Assembly: GCF_003574315.2 (NCBI RefSeq)
Contig: NZ_AP025739.1
Span: 1,674,001-1,738,000 of the forward strand
Length of the DNA stretch: 64,000 nucleotides
Direction: 5' to 3'
Source: Capsulimonas corticalis
Lineage (GTDB): Bacteria; Armatimonadota; Armatimonadia; Armatimonadales; Capsulimonadaceae
Shown: one piece after another, positions 26,052-36,506 of the stretch
How the letters are laid out: each line of letters starts with the position of its first letter
Numbering within the stretch: position 1 is the stretch's first letter
Translations under genes and position numbers: made by a program
The notes under the pieces: generated by a model
What the model was told of the DNA's origin: nothing
What the model saw: the letters and a program-made list of their open reading frames with translations, nothing else
Database searches by the model: none

Positions 26052-27782
26052 ATGATTATTTTTCGGAAGGCGATCAAAAACCTGCCCATTTCTCTCCTCT
26101 TAACGCTGGCTCTCATCTCGTCGAATTCGATATCGCAAGCCAACGCTCAACAACTAACGCCCGCCGCGCCGTCGTCCACGTTTCCTTTCACATCTCCCCT
26201 GAGCGCCGTAACCCCCGCGCACAATCCTGTCCGGCGTATTGTGGCGCGGCTGGCACCCACGAAGGCGCAGCTAAACCAGGCGCTGATCGTGGAGGCGTTC
26301 CATCGTAACGTTCAGCATGTGACGGGGCTTCTCTCGCAGGGTGCGGATCCGAATGCGCGGGATAAGGCGGGGACGTCGGTTTTGCTTTACGCGGTGGCGG
26401 CCAAGGATAATGGCGCGGTCGTGAAGCTGCTGCTGGATAAAGGGGCGGATGTCAACGCGGTGGATCGGCATGGGGATACGGCGCTTGTTGTGGCTGTGGG
26501 GCAGCGGGCGGATGGTCTCGTCAAACTCCTGCTGGAGCAGGGTGGGGCAGTGAATGGGCGCAATGCGGCTGGGTTTACGCCGCTGGGCATTGCGACGGTC
26601 AGAAATGATGTCGTGGCGATGGGGCTCCTCATTGGGCATGGGGCCGGCGTTAATACGCCGCAGCATGGAGGCGTGGCGCCGCTGACGATGGCGGCGGCGA
26701 TGGAGAACGTGGAGGCGGTGCGTGCGCTGATCGGGGCGGGAGCGTCCGTCAACCCTGTAGGCGCGCGGGATGGGGCGTCGCCGCTTTTGGCCGCTATCGT
26801 TGGCGGCAATCGCCGGCGCGTCGGAGGATCCGGAGTGAATGCGGTTCTGCAAGAGCTGCTGGGGCATGGGGCCGATGTCAATGTCCGGGACAGAAGCAGC
26901 GTCACGCCGCTGATGGTCATCGCGGGGCTGCGAAACGTGATCGGCGCGCGGATGCTGATTGAGCACGGCGCGAAAGTGAATGTGCAGGACAGATTGGGGC
27001 GCTCGGCCTTAATGATCGGCGCGGCCCTGGGCGATGATGCGCTGGTTCACCTTCTTCTGGCCAATGGGGCGTCGCCGAACATATCCGATCGGCAAAGTTC
27101 GACCCCTCTGCTCGTGGCGGCGCGCTCTCGTCGTCCGGCAATCGTGGGAGCGCTTTTGCAAGCCGGGGCGCGGGTGAACGTGGGAAATACGCAGGGCCTC
27201 ACACCGCTCATGGCCGCCTGCTGGACAGGCGATGCCGCGACCGCGAGAATGCTGCTGGACAAAGGCGCAAGCGTGAAGGCCGCCGACCGTCTGGGGAATA
27301 CTTCGCTGATGCTCGTCGCACATTCGGGAAGCGCGCCGCTGGTCAAAATGCTACTGGCGAAAGGAGCGGACGCCAACGCCAAGACAAAGCAGGGCGCGAC
27401 CGCGCTCAATTACGGCGCGGCGCACAAAGCCATTGTCGCTCTGCTGCTGCCGCGTATGGCGGCGAATCACGGTTCGCCCATGGTCCCCAAGCCGGGATCT
27501 GAGTTACCGCCGGATCCCGCATCCGCCGACCCATTGTCGCCGGCGCCGCCGATCAATCCCGGTTTGGAGCCAGGCGCGCCTCGTCCCGCATCGATTCCGG
27601 GCCAGCCTGCGGCGGGAAACCCCGCTATAATAGACCCCGGCGCCCAGGCTCCTGGATTTCCCGGCGCGCCGGCCATGCCTCGTATGCCGGGGATGCCGAC
27701 TCCGCCAGTCGTCCCGCGCTTGCCGACAGGACCTGAGGTCCCCGGCGCCGTCGCCACGCCGGGCCTTCCGGGACAGTTTTAG
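26052..27782 (+). CDS. Secreted ankyrin-repeat protein with proline-rich C-terminus
   Basis: A 576-residue protein. An N-terminal signal peptide (about 33 residues, ending ISQANA) is followed by a linker, then roughly eleven ankyrin repeats between residues 75 and 475. They show the usual G-x-TPL-x-x-A and LL-x-x-GA-x-x-N signatures, with one repeat stretched by an insertion near GGNRRRVGGSGVN. The last 100 residues are rich in Pro, Gly and Ala with no fold I recognise. Ankyrin arrays bind other proteins; a secreted one probably acts in the periplasm or at the surface, but the partner is unknown. A truncated paralogue of its last repeat and tail lies at 1204-1536, so the RHS island is flanked by related sequences. 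It is followed after 24 bases by a DUF1573-like gene, probably co-transcribed. Confidence 0.85.
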   Translation: MIIFRKAIKNLPISLLLTLALISSNSISQANAQQLTPAAPSSTFPFTSPLSAVTPAHNPVRRIVARLAPTKAQLNQALIVEAFHRNVQHVTGLLSQGADPNARDKAGTSVLLYAVAAKDNGAVVKLLLDKGADVNAVDRHGDTALVVAVGQRADGLVKLLLEQGGAVNGRNAAGFTPLGIATVRNDVVAMGLLIGHGAGVNTPQHGGVAPLTMAAAMENVEAVRALIGAGASVNPVGARDGASPLLAAIVGGNRRRVGGSGVNAVLQELLGHGADVNVRDRSSVTPLMVIAGLRNVIGARMLIEHGAKVNVQDRLGRSALMIGAALGDDALVHLLLANGASPNISDRQSSTPLLVAARSRRPAIVGALLQAGARVNVGNTQGLTPLMAACWTGDAATARMLLDKGASVKAADRLGNTSLMLVAHSGSAPLVKMLLAKGADANAKTKQGATALNYGAAHKAIVALLLPRMAANHGSPMVPKPGSELPPDPASADPLSPAPPINPGLEPGAPRPASIPGQPAAGNPAIIDPGAQAPGFPGAPAMPRMPGMPTPPVVPRLPTGPEVPGAVATPGLPGQF

Positions 27783-27806
27783 GCGCATTCAAAACCGTTC
27801 GAGCGA

Positions 27807-29087
27807 TTGCGATTTCATAGGAGGGCGCTGGCAGAGCGTTCAATTGATTTGATATTTCCTTTACTGATGTTATCCCAAGGGATAGCGATTGCGTCGGCGG
27901 CGACGCCGGCGCCAATCCCCGCCCCGCCCACTGCGAACATCACGGCCCCCGCAGCGGTCTCCCCCACGACCGATTTGCGAAAGCGCCGTTTGGCGCTTCT
28001 AGTTCCATTTGCCGGCTTGACGATCCTTCCCGGCAAAGGAATCCAGGCGGATGCGGCCAATATCGCGGCCTTTGACGCCGGGGCGGTCAACCCACTGGAT
28101 CATTCGACGATCCGGGCGGAATTTACCCTGCGCAACGATGGCAAGACGCCTCTCTCGCTAGACCGTCTGCAGGCGGGCTGTCATTGTACAAGCGCCGTCG
28201 TGGAGCAGGTCAACGGCGTGCGCGTGGATTTCGATAAGATTCCAGCACTGGATCCGGGCCGGCAAGCAACCGTCCAAGTGATTTTGGATCTCTCCGGGCA
28301 GCCCGCCGGCGATCTGCTAAAAATCGTCTCCGTATATCTCAAGGGTAATCCGCGTCCGGCAGCCCAGCTTCAGATCCGCGCCAGCCTCACGCCGATCGTC
28401 AGCTTTGCACCCGCGAGGCTTGACTTCGGTCATCTCCCTTACGGAGAGGCAAAAACCGAGACGGTAACTGTGAGCGTTGACCGCCGGCTTATGGCCGGTG
28501 AGGATTTTCCTGCTCTGGTTTCCACCAATCCCAGTGTCCAGATCACTCCGGCAGTTCTGCTCGTCCCACATTCGCCCAGCGCTTTTGGAGCCTCGCGTCT
28601 TGTCACTCGTGTTTTTCAAGTGGCTGTCGCGAAAGACTCCGCGCTGGGACCAATCTCCGGCAGTCTCCTTTTATCGGCGCCCAAGAAAGCTTCGCCCACG
28701 CAGCAAACGGCGCTGGCGAGCGTAAACGCCTCGCTCCTCGGTCAAGTCTCGGGGGATCTCTCTGCTTCGCCTGCCGTGCTTGCCTTTGGCGCGGTGAATT
28801 ATGGGCGCGATGTCAGTCGGCAAGTGGTTCTGAGCGCTAAGTCCGATGAAGTATGGGGAGGCCTAAAATTGGGGAGCGCCAGTTCCTCTGTTAACGTTCA
28901 ACTGGCCGAATCTACCGCAACCTTCGTCGATGGGCAGTTGCAGGCGCACAATCATATTCTCAATGTCACGCTGCTTGGAACGCGCGCGCCCGGTCCGCTG
29001 CAAACCGAGATCAAACTTACTCTCGCGAACGGTGAGCGTCTCATCATTCCTGTCACCGCTTACATTTCCACTGACCCTGTTCCATGA
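27807..29087 (+). CDS. DUF1573-like secreted Ig-fold protein
   Basis: A 426-residue protein with an N-terminal hydrophobic export segment (IFPLLMLSQGIAIASAA). The first globular unit (about residues 80-190) has the DUF1573 pattern: an extended FTLRNDGKTPLSLDRLQAGCHCTSA segment with the Cys-x-Cys-T motif, followed by LDPGRQATVQVILDLSGQPAG. A second Ig-like unit follows (PIVSFAPARLDFGHLPYGEAKTETVTV), then a third (ASPAVLAFGAVNYGRDVSRQVVL). DUF1573 proteins are exported Ig-like proteins of unknown role in Bacteroidetes, Planctomycetes and Armatimonadota. The start is uncertain: the open frame begins with TTG at 27807, but an AGGAGGG at 27819-27825 lies inside it, so a non-ATG start shortly downstream is possible. 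Probably an operon with the ankyrin gene. Confidence 0.72.
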   Translation: MRFHRRALAERSIDLIFPLLMLSQGIAIASAATPAPIPAPPTANITAPAAVSPTTDLRKRRLALLVPFAGLTILPGKGIQADAANIAAFDAGAVNPLDHSTIRAEFTLRNDGKTPLSLDRLQAGCHCTSAVVEQVNGVRVDFDKIPALDPGRQATVQVILDLSGQPAGDLLKIVSVYLKGNPRPAAQLQIRASLTPIVSFAPARLDFGHLPYGEAKTETVTVSVDRRLMAGEDFPALVSTNPSVQITPAVLLVPHSPSAFGASRLVTRVFQVAVAKDSALGPISGSLLLSAPKKASPTQQTALASVNASLLGQVSGDLSASPAVLAFGAVNYGRDVSRQVVLSAKSDEVWGGLKLGSASSSVNVQLAESTATFVDGQLQAHNHILNVTLLGTRAPGPLQTEIKLTLANGERLIIPVTAYISTDPVP

Positions 29088-29455
29088 GATCGTGAACTTG
29101 AACGGGAGTAAGGCGCTGGAGCTTGCGGCTTTGGTTTGCACTCCCGTGGCGCTGAGTACGGCAATGGCAAAACATTCGAAGGCGAGCATGAAGCGGGAAT
29201 TGGGCTCGGACCAGGAGGCTCGCACCGTTTTGACACCGTGCTGGGAACATTCCACGCGGGGAATCCGAGCCACGAAAAATATCTTGAAATGGCAGCTATC
29301 GAGGTGACGCCAAGCGTGACGCGAGAAACGACCAGGGATCAGACAAGCCAAGCAACTGGCGATATAACTCGGTCTGGGTTATGAGGAAGAATTACACATT
29401 CACACACAAACTTCTGTATAGAGTCACATTTGATGTGTAGACGCCTCAGACAAGT
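29088..29455. other. Gap with a possible gene remnant
   Basis: An open frame at 29136-29384 (+) has coding-like codon use and reads GNGKTFEGEHEAGIGLGPGGSHRF and onward, but no good start or ribosome binding site, and I do not recognise it. It may be the 3' end of a lost gene. Nothing else is visible before the convergent glycosidase gene. Confidence 0.3.
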
Positions 29456-31369
29456 TTACGCTTCCTTTTCTCCAACAGCAGCGGAAGACTTTGTCGCTAA
29501 CCAGTTGGCCATTAAGAGGAAATCGGCGGCGCTCCAGGTCATGCCGCTATCATACTGCCCCGCGCCCGTCACGGCGTCGTAGTTTTCTCGGAAGTCCCGT
29601 TGAATATTACAGGCCGCGCAGAATCTCTCCGCAATCTCCTCCGCCGCCGTAGTTTCATTGCATTGGAGCAGAGAGTCGAAGACGAGGAAGGTCGACGGAC
29701 CCCATACCGGCCCGCGCCAGTATCCATTGGACTGATACTTGGCGCTGTTCAATGCTTCCGTCGCCGGTCCGAACGGAGCCAAAAAGAGCTCTTCGCTGGT
29801 GATTTCTCGGATTAGGCGATTAAGCACCGGCGGGGCAAGGCGATTCCCGAGGACAATCGGGATTCTGGTCAATAAACTTGTACTGGTGCGACTGACGAGG
29901 CCTTCCGGTCGGAGCACATAAAAGATCAGGGCGTCATCACGCACGAATCTTGTCTGAAAAAGCTGCAGCAGGGATATGGATTGCTGCTCCCACTCGCTGG
30001 CTTCCTTGCTGCGGCCGAGCAGTCCGGCCATCTCACTCAGACCTTCCGCCTGCAAAATCAGGTAGGCAAGCAGGTCCGGCGAGGCGACCGGCCATCCTTC
30101 GTCAAAGATGCTTGCGTTATCCCAGCCGGAATCGTTGCCATGCATATAGAACGGCAGGCCGGTTTGCGTAAGATCGCGGCAGCGAAACCACCACTGATGA
30201 AATTTGGCGATTTTTGAGTAAACCTCGCCGGCATAGAAGGCTCGGCGGTCGGGAGGCGTCGATTTCAGCAATCGGTGCGTCGTCCACCCCCATACCGGAG
30301 GTTTGTTGAAGCCGAAGTTCGCGCGTAGGTCATTCACGGAATCTGGAAGCAGCCCCGTGTCGGATTGGTGATCCAGGATCGCGAGGAGTTGATCCCAGGC
30401 CAAGCGATGATCCGAAGACACCGCGGCAAGAGCGTTGAAGCAGTTATCCCACGACCAGATCTGGCTCAGAGCGCGTTTGCTCGGAAGAATAGTTTGCCGA
30501 GTGTATTCCCCGGACGGAGCCACCTGTAAATTCCAGAAAAGATACCACGCCACTCGCGCGGCTTCCGCATATTTGTCGGGAGCGGGAGGCGTCATCGCCA
30601 TCCAGTCGTCGAGCTCATCCTTGCGCGCCGCCGCGATTTTTTGGAATTCCGGCGCTGAATCCTCAGCCAATTCTTCATTCAGGCGGACCCGCAGTGTCGC
30701 AACGACAGAATCTTGAGCGCCGGACAGGGTGATGAAGTCGGCGCTGTCCCCTTCGGTCGCCTGGGCTGTCGGAATGTATGTCGCGGAGCCGTCTTCCACG
30801 GACACATCAAAATAATATAGCGATCTTCCGTCGTACCAGCGCAGCCGATCGGGGGAAGGCGCTGTTATCCATCCCACGCCCGTGAGTTTTCGAGGCGGGA
30901 CCAGACGGACATCACAATGGGAAAACTGAATGAGCAATGTTTCCGGATCGGCGAAAAGCACCACTGCGGAGGCGTGGTCTGCTGGAGACGAAGCCGTGAA
31001 TGAGTTATGGTCCGGGACTTCCGGCATTGGAGTCGCCAGCGCGGTGAGTTGAATCTTATCTGCAGTCGCCGCCGTGCGATAGGGCTCCTCAACACTGTTA
31101 ACGATCATCGCGATCTCCAGGAGATCGTGAGACCAATCATCACCCGCCTGCCACTTGTGCGAAATCGCCGACTTCCGAATGGTTTGGACACGCAGCCGAT
31201 GTCTTCCAAACGTCTGATCCAAGGAGATCGTGAGGAAAGATCCCCGGCAACTAAAAGGAATGCTTCCTATATCGATATTGGGATACGCCGAGATTTCGCC
31301 AGTAGTTTGGGAGGAAGACTCTTCCGTTGCGATCATAATGTCTTCTTGTGCGCCGAGAAACTTGTCCAT
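29456..31369 (-). CDS. (alpha/alpha)6-barrel glycoside hydrolase, MGH1/GH63-like
   Basis: A 637-residue protein without signal peptide, therefore probably cytosolic. The N-terminal 200 residues form a beta-sandwich-like region. From about residue 265 to the end lies an (alpha/alpha)6 barrel of the GH63/GH37/mannosylglycerate-hydrolase type: AWYLFWNLQVAP, IWSWDNCFNALAA, GLLPDSVND, PPVWGWTTHRL, the conserved GNDSGWDNAS (a likely acid-residue loop), and YWRGPVWGPSTFLVF. In these families the reaction is inverting hydrolysis of short alpha-glucosides or glucosyl/mannosyl-glycerate. The exact substrate cannot be read from sequence. The gene is transcribed towards the DUF1573 gene and is separated from the tRNA behind it by a strong terminator. 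A -10-like TATAAA lies only a few bases before the ATG, so the leader may be very short. Confidence 0.8.
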   Translation of the reverse strand: MDKFLGAQEDIMIATEESSSQTTGEISAYPNIDIGSIPFSCRGSFLTISLDQTFGRHRLRVQTIRKSAISHKWQAGDDWSHDLLEIAMIVNSVEEPYRTAATADKIQLTALATPMPEVPDHNSFTASSPADHASAVVLFADPETLLIQFSHCDVRLVPPRKLTGVGWITAPSPDRLRWYDGRSLYYFDVSVEDGSATYIPTAQATEGDSADFITLSGAQDSVVATLRVRLNEELAEDSAPEFQKIAAARKDELDDWMAMTPPAPDKYAEAARVAWYLFWNLQVAPSGEYTRQTILPSKRALSQIWSWDNCFNALAAVSSDHRLAWDQLLAILDHQSDTGLLPDSVNDLRANFGFNKPPVWGWTTHRLLKSTPPDRRAFYAGEVYSKIAKFHQWWFRCRDLTQTGLPFYMHGNDSGWDNASIFDEGWPVASPDLLAYLILQAEGLSEMAGLLGRSKEASEWEQQSISLLQLFQTRFVRDDALIFYVLRPEGLVSRTSTSLLTRIPIVLGNRLAPPVLNRLIREITSEELFLAPFGPATEALNSAKYQSNGYWRGPVWGPSTFLVFDSLLQCNETTAAEEIAERFCAACNIQRDFRENYDAVTGAGQYDSGMTWSAADFLLMANWLATKSSAAVGEKEA

Positions 31370-31405
31370 AGATATCTTTATACTCCGGAACAGCTAATTT
31401 TTGCC

Positions 31406-31440
31406 AAAAAAAGGCCCTCAGAATTTCTGAGGGCCTTTTT
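31406..31440 (-). terminator. Bidirectional intrinsic terminator
   Basis: An A-run, then a perfect GGCCCTCAGAA / TTCTGAGGGCC stem with a minimal loop, then a T-run. It sits 37 bases downstream of the tRNA-like gene on the minus strand and just upstream of the glycosidase start, so it separates the two transcripts. Confidence 0.9.
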
Positions 31441-31477
31441 AGGACTCATTGAGAGTCGTTACTGTCTCTTGTGAATA

Positions 31478-31554
31478 TGGTGCCGAAGAGGAGACTCGAA
31501 CTCCTACGCCCTTGCGAGCACTAGCACCTGAAGCTAGGGATTGCAGAATTCGGC
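31478..31554 (-). tRNA. tRNA-Leu(CAG)-like gene lacking a normal D-arm
   Basis: On the minus strand the anticodon arm CTAGC-TTCAGGT-GCTAG gives anticodon CAG (31528-31530). A long variable arm (stem GCTC/GGGC), a T-arm AGGAG-TTCGAGT-CTCCT, a 3' acceptor strand CTTCGGC, discriminator A and encoded CCA follow; all are typical of a class II tRNA-Leu. The 5' acceptor strand GCCGAA pairs with six of seven bases. However, only about ten bases lie between the acceptor and the anticodon stem where about 19 or more are expected, so the D-arm is effectively absent and the gene is 74 nt plus CCA instead of 82 or more. It is either a decayed copy with an internal deletion or an aberrant tRNA. The terminator behind it shows it was once a transcription unit. 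Confidence 0.65.
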
Positions 31555-31704
31555 GCAAATACTGCAATTCTAATTACAAATTACTATTAGGTTCTATGAA
31601 TGGTTAACATTGTAGAAGTCAATTTTTAGAGCTGTATCAGAATAGCCGATTTTAAGCTGGCGGCCTCTCAATTTGTCTTGACAAACGAAGCTGTCTTAAC
31701 GGTG

Positions 31705-33459
31705 TCAGCCTTGAGCGACTGACGAGCCTTTGGTTACGCCGCTGTCATTGATCGTATCGACCGTAAAGTAGTACGAAACGCCAATGTTCAGCGTGTGGAT
31801 ACGCAGCATGTTTGCGTCGTAGACCTGATAGTTGCTGAAAAGCTTGTCTTTGGCTACGCCGTAACGGACGATGTAGCCATCTGCTTCGTTGACAGCGTTC
31901 CAAGAGATCGTCGCCTGTCGGTTGTCGGTAGCGTCTCGGGTGACTTGGGCGCCGCTAGCCTCCTGCGGCGCACGGCTCAGACCGCTGCCGAAGAGACGTA
32001 AGCCGCTGATGGAGAACTTGGCGCCGGCGGGCATGTGAGTATTAGTAATACGAGCGTAGCGCGCCTTGACTGGTTTGTCCAGCTGCGCGTAATCGTGCGG
32101 CGCATCACGTTTGTCCGTACTGCGCTCGACAATCGTCGTCCAACTCTTGCCATTCGTGCTGACGTCAAGCTTGTAACCGTAGCCGTCTTGCAGTCGGCCC
32201 AGCTGCGTGGCGCCCTCGTCAGCGAAGTTGATCTGCGCGGCGTCAATTCGGCATATTTTACCAAGATCCACCTGCATCCATTCGTCTGCATTACCCGTTT
32301 TAGCGGACCACCAGGTGCGGATGTCTTCATCAAAAGCGTCACCGATGGGATGCGCGTCTAGTGTAGAGGACGCCGTCGCCTTTTTCTTGTAAGTGAGCAG
32401 CATCCATCCCGGGGAGTTGCCCTTAGAAATGTCTTTGACGACGCCCGGCGCATATTGAGGATAGTCCCCCAAGTATGTGTTGCAGACAATCTGTCCATCA
32501 TGTGTAAACCAAGTTGGAAACATACCAAGACGCCGCTCGAATTTATGCCGCATGGAAATAGTCATAGAAGAGATGCGCCAATAGCGTCCGCCCAGATCCT
32601 GGAATGTCGTGCTATGTCCGACGCCAGTCGCGAAGCCTGTCGGCTTAAAGGAGAATGGACTATATGGAGCGTACTTAAAAGGCCCCAATGGGTAGTCGCT
32701 GACATAGACGCTATCATTGTAGGTTTTGAGTTCCGTTCCTGGGGCGGAGTATTGGAGGTAATATTTGCCATCGTGTTTGGTCATCCAGGGACCTTCGATC
32801 CAGGCGCCAGAAGTTTTGTAAGGCGGGGCGTCCGTCGGCTCCGCTGGGATCTCTGCGCCGTGGCTGGCGATATTGCCCTTGAAGAGACCCTTCCGATCTG
32901 TGAGCGGCTTGAAGCCGTTATTCGGATCTATCTCCTGACCCTCAATCGGGCCTGTGTCGCTGCATCCGCTGTAAAGATAAACGCGCCCGTCATCATCCTG
33001 GAATAGGTCTGGATCTCCTGGGCTTCTCGTCGCGTCACTGACGAGCCTCCATTCTTCCCGTCCCGGATCATTCGTCGTGTATATCCCTGCGTCGATTGCG
33101 GTCCAGTAGAGCTTGCCGCCAATCTCCAATACAGCGGGCGCGTCATTGTCGATCGGCAGTCCTGTTTGCGTCACCAATGTCCAATGCAGACAGTCCTTGG
33201 AGCGCCAATAACCTTTGCTTTTTGTCGCAAACAGCCAGTATTCTCCTTTATATACAATCACCGCCGGGTCGGCCGCTGTTCTCCAACTGGGAAGGTTACC
33301 CTGAAAGCAGTAGGGGAAGTCCATAGGATTACAAAAGGTCGTCGGACGGTCATTAGGAATTGCCATGGCCTGCGATAAATCCAATATGCTCGCCATGGGC
33401 AAACCAAGAAGAGCGATGAGCGAGAGATAGGTCCGTGCGCCTGGAACTCTTGTTTTCAT
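31705..33459 (-). CDS. Secreted GH43-family glycosidase with discoidin and FN3 domains
   Basis: A 584-residue protein with a signal peptide (cleavage near residue 32). The five-bladed beta-propeller of GH43 occupies about residues 35-370. Its likely base Asp lies in WRTAADPAVIVYKGEYWLFAT, the second acidic position in SPGDPDLFQDDDGRVYLYSG, and the general-acid region in GAWIEGPWMTKHDGKYYLQYS. GH43 enzymes cleave arabinofuranosides, xylosides or galactans. A discoidin-like (F5/8 type C) domain follows (about 375-500, with ATASSTLDAHPIGDAFDEDIRTWWSA), then an FN3 module to the end. The extra domains suggest binding to polysaccharide. The ATG lies only five bases after a TACAAT, so the mRNA may be leaderless. 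A TGATCCA element lies in the promoter. Confidence 0.87.
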   Translation of the reverse strand: MKTRVPGARTYLSLIALLGLPMASILDLSQAMAIPNDRPTTFCNPMDFPYCFQGNLPSWRTAADPAVIVYKGEYWLFATKSKGYWRSKDCLHWTLVTQTGLPIDNDAPAVLEIGGKLYWTAIDAGIYTTNDPGREEWRLVSDATRSPGDPDLFQDDDGRVYLYSGCSDTGPIEGQEIDPNNGFKPLTDRKGLFKGNIASHGAEIPAEPTDAPPYKTSGAWIEGPWMTKHDGKYYLQYSAPGTELKTYNDSVYVSDYPLGPFKYAPYSPFSFKPTGFATGVGHSTTFQDLGGRYWRISSMTISMRHKFERRLGMFPTWFTHDGQIVCNTYLGDYPQYAPGVVKDISKGNSPGWMLLTYKKKATASSTLDAHPIGDAFDEDIRTWWSAKTGNADEWMQVDLGKICRIDAAQINFADEGATQLGRLQDGYGYKLDVSTNGKSWTTIVERSTDKRDAPHDYAQLDKPVKARYARITNTHMPAGAKFSISGLRLFGSGLSRAPQEASGAQVTRDATDNRQATISWNAVNEADGYIVRYGVAKDKLFSNYQVYDANMLRIHTLNIGVSYYFTVDTINDSGVTKGSSVAQG

Positions 33460-33464
33460 GCCGC

Positions 33465-33483
33465 ATTGTACCTGTTTGATCCA
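33465..33483 (-). promoter_or_regulatory. Putative leaderless promoter and operator of GH43 gene
   Basis: On the minus strand a -10-like TACAAT (33465-33470) ends five bases before the ATG. The element TTGATCCA (plus-strand 33476-33483) lies between the -10 and -35 positions. No good -35 is visible, which would fit an activated or repressed promoter. Confidence 0.4.
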
Positions 33484-33654
33484 TTAATAACCATCAATGT
33501 CCCATTTAAAAATAATTTGACGGCGCCCGCCTGCTAGTAACGATCGCGGAGCGTTCGCTCGTTGGATTGTGAATAGTCATTATTATGTATGAATACGAAA
33601 AAAAAGAGAGCTCCCGCTTCAATTCTGAGGAAAGTTTAAATTCACGGACATTAT

Positions 33655-33714
33655 TGTTCCAAACATGTTGACACGACAAGGTTTTAATGATACAATAGCT
33701 CCATTGGTGATCCA
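33655..33714 (+). promoter_or_regulatory. Sigma70 promoter with TGWTCCA elements, prepilin gene
   Basis: TTGACA at 33668-33673 and TACAAT at 33691-33696 are spaced by 17 bases. TGTTCCA (33655-33661) lies upstream of the -35 and TGATCCA (33708-33714) downstream of the -10. The arrangement is almost superimposable on the promoter at 53430-53489. It leaves a leader of about 150 nt before the prepilin ATG. Confidence 0.75.
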
Positions 33715-33851
33715 AAATCAAATTGCCGTCTTATAGGAGCTCACGAGGAATAGTATCATCAAACGCTTAGACACTGCTTGAGTGGTTAATGATTAGGACA
33801 ACTCTTGATAAGGTCGGAATCATCTTATTATCTGCAGAAAAGGAACATATT

Positions 33852-34634
33852 ATGCTAACACGAAACAAAGCCATCGGATTTACTCTCATTGAACTGCTAG
33901 TTGTCATCGCAATAATTGCAATACTTGCCGCTATCCTCTTTCCTGTTTTCGCAAAGGCGCGCGAAAAAGCTCGCGCTATTGCCTGCGTCTCTAACTTGAA
34001 GCAGCTTGGTTTGGGAATGATGCAGTACACTCAAGATAACGATGAGCACTATCCCATTGGCAATAACGGACAAGGCTGCGGATGGGCGGGGCAGCTTTAT
34101 CCTTACATCAAGAGCACCGGTCTGTACAAGTGCCCCGATGATGGGACTGCTCCTGATCCGGCTACCAACCGGTTTGTCTGTTCCTACGGGTTTAATGAGA
34201 ACACTCAGGGCGGCTATTCGCTTGGCGGCGTACTTTCCGCTGCGACCGCGCCAGCAAATCTCGTGTTGTTGTTTGAAGTCACCGGTAATACCGCTCAAGT
34301 GACCAATCCGAACGAGACCGATTCGCTTGCCGGGTGGGGCAACGCAGCCGACTGGGGCTGGCTTGACAATGGCCACGGCGGCAAATACTCTACAGGTAAA
34401 CTGGGTAATCCCCAATGGCCTGATACGACTCGACTGGATGCGGCAAACCTCAATGGGCGTCACACGGATGGGTCTAATTATGCGTTGGCCGACGGTCACG
34501 CCAAGTACCTGCGAGGAACTGTCGTCTCTCCAGGAAAGAGCGCGGTAACTCCGAACGATCCTCAGAACCTTAATGGCGAGTCGGCCGCCGGCTCTGCTGT
34601 TTCAGGGTTCGCCGCGACCTTCAGCAGCATATAG
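33852..34634 (+). CDS. DUF1559 type IV prepilin-like (pseudopilin) protein
   Basis: A 260-residue protein. The N-terminus [36 protein letters not shown] is a class III prepilin signal: cleavage before Phe by a PilD-type peptidase, with the conserved Glu five residues later and a hydrophobic helix. The C-terminal half contains the H-x9-DG motif of the DUF1559 family ([19 protein letters not shown]). DUF1559 proteins are found in large numbers in Planctomycetes, Verrucomicrobia and Armatimonadota and are presumed pseudopilins. The open frame extends 21 codons further upstream, but ATG at 33852 with AAGGA eight bases before it is the start that gives a proper prepilin leader. A strong promoter lies upstream and a strong terminator follows, so it is probably monocistronic. 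Confidence 0.9.
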   Translation: MLTRNKAIGFTLIELLVVIAIIAILAAILFPVFAKAREKARAIACVSNLKQLGLGMMQYTQDNDEHYPIGNNGQGCGWAGQLYPYIKSTGLYKCPDDGTAPDPATNRFVCSYGFNENTQGGYSLGGVLSAATAPANLVLLFEVTGNTAQVTNPNETDSLAGWGNAADWGWLDNGHGGKYSTGKLGNPQWPDTTRLDAANLNGRHTDGSNYALADGHAKYLRGTVVSPGKSAVTPNDPQNLNGESAAGSAVSGFAATFSSI

Positions 34635-34671
34635 AGCCAGACTAGGCAGTCACTAGTTTGATCTTTAATAC

Positions 34672-34708
34672 GCACAGCAGGAGCATCTGTTCCTGCTGTG
34701 CTATTATA
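34672..34708 (+). terminator. Intrinsic terminator of the prepilin gene
   Basis: A perfect 11-bp stem GCACAGCAGGA / TCCTGCTGTGC with an 8-base loop, followed by the T-rich TATTATATT. It lies 38 bases after the stop and just before the CRTAC1 gene. Confidence 0.85.
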
Positions 34709-34731
34709 TTTATACTCAGAACGAATAACCG

Positions 34732-36483
<1,752 letters not shown>

Positions 36484-36506
36484 GACTTCGGTGAGGAGAA
36501 ATATAG

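Noticed and set aside
31406-31554. tRNA region as an integrase attachment site of a prophage
   Set aside because: No integrase, phage genes or second copy of the tRNA 3' end is found in the window.
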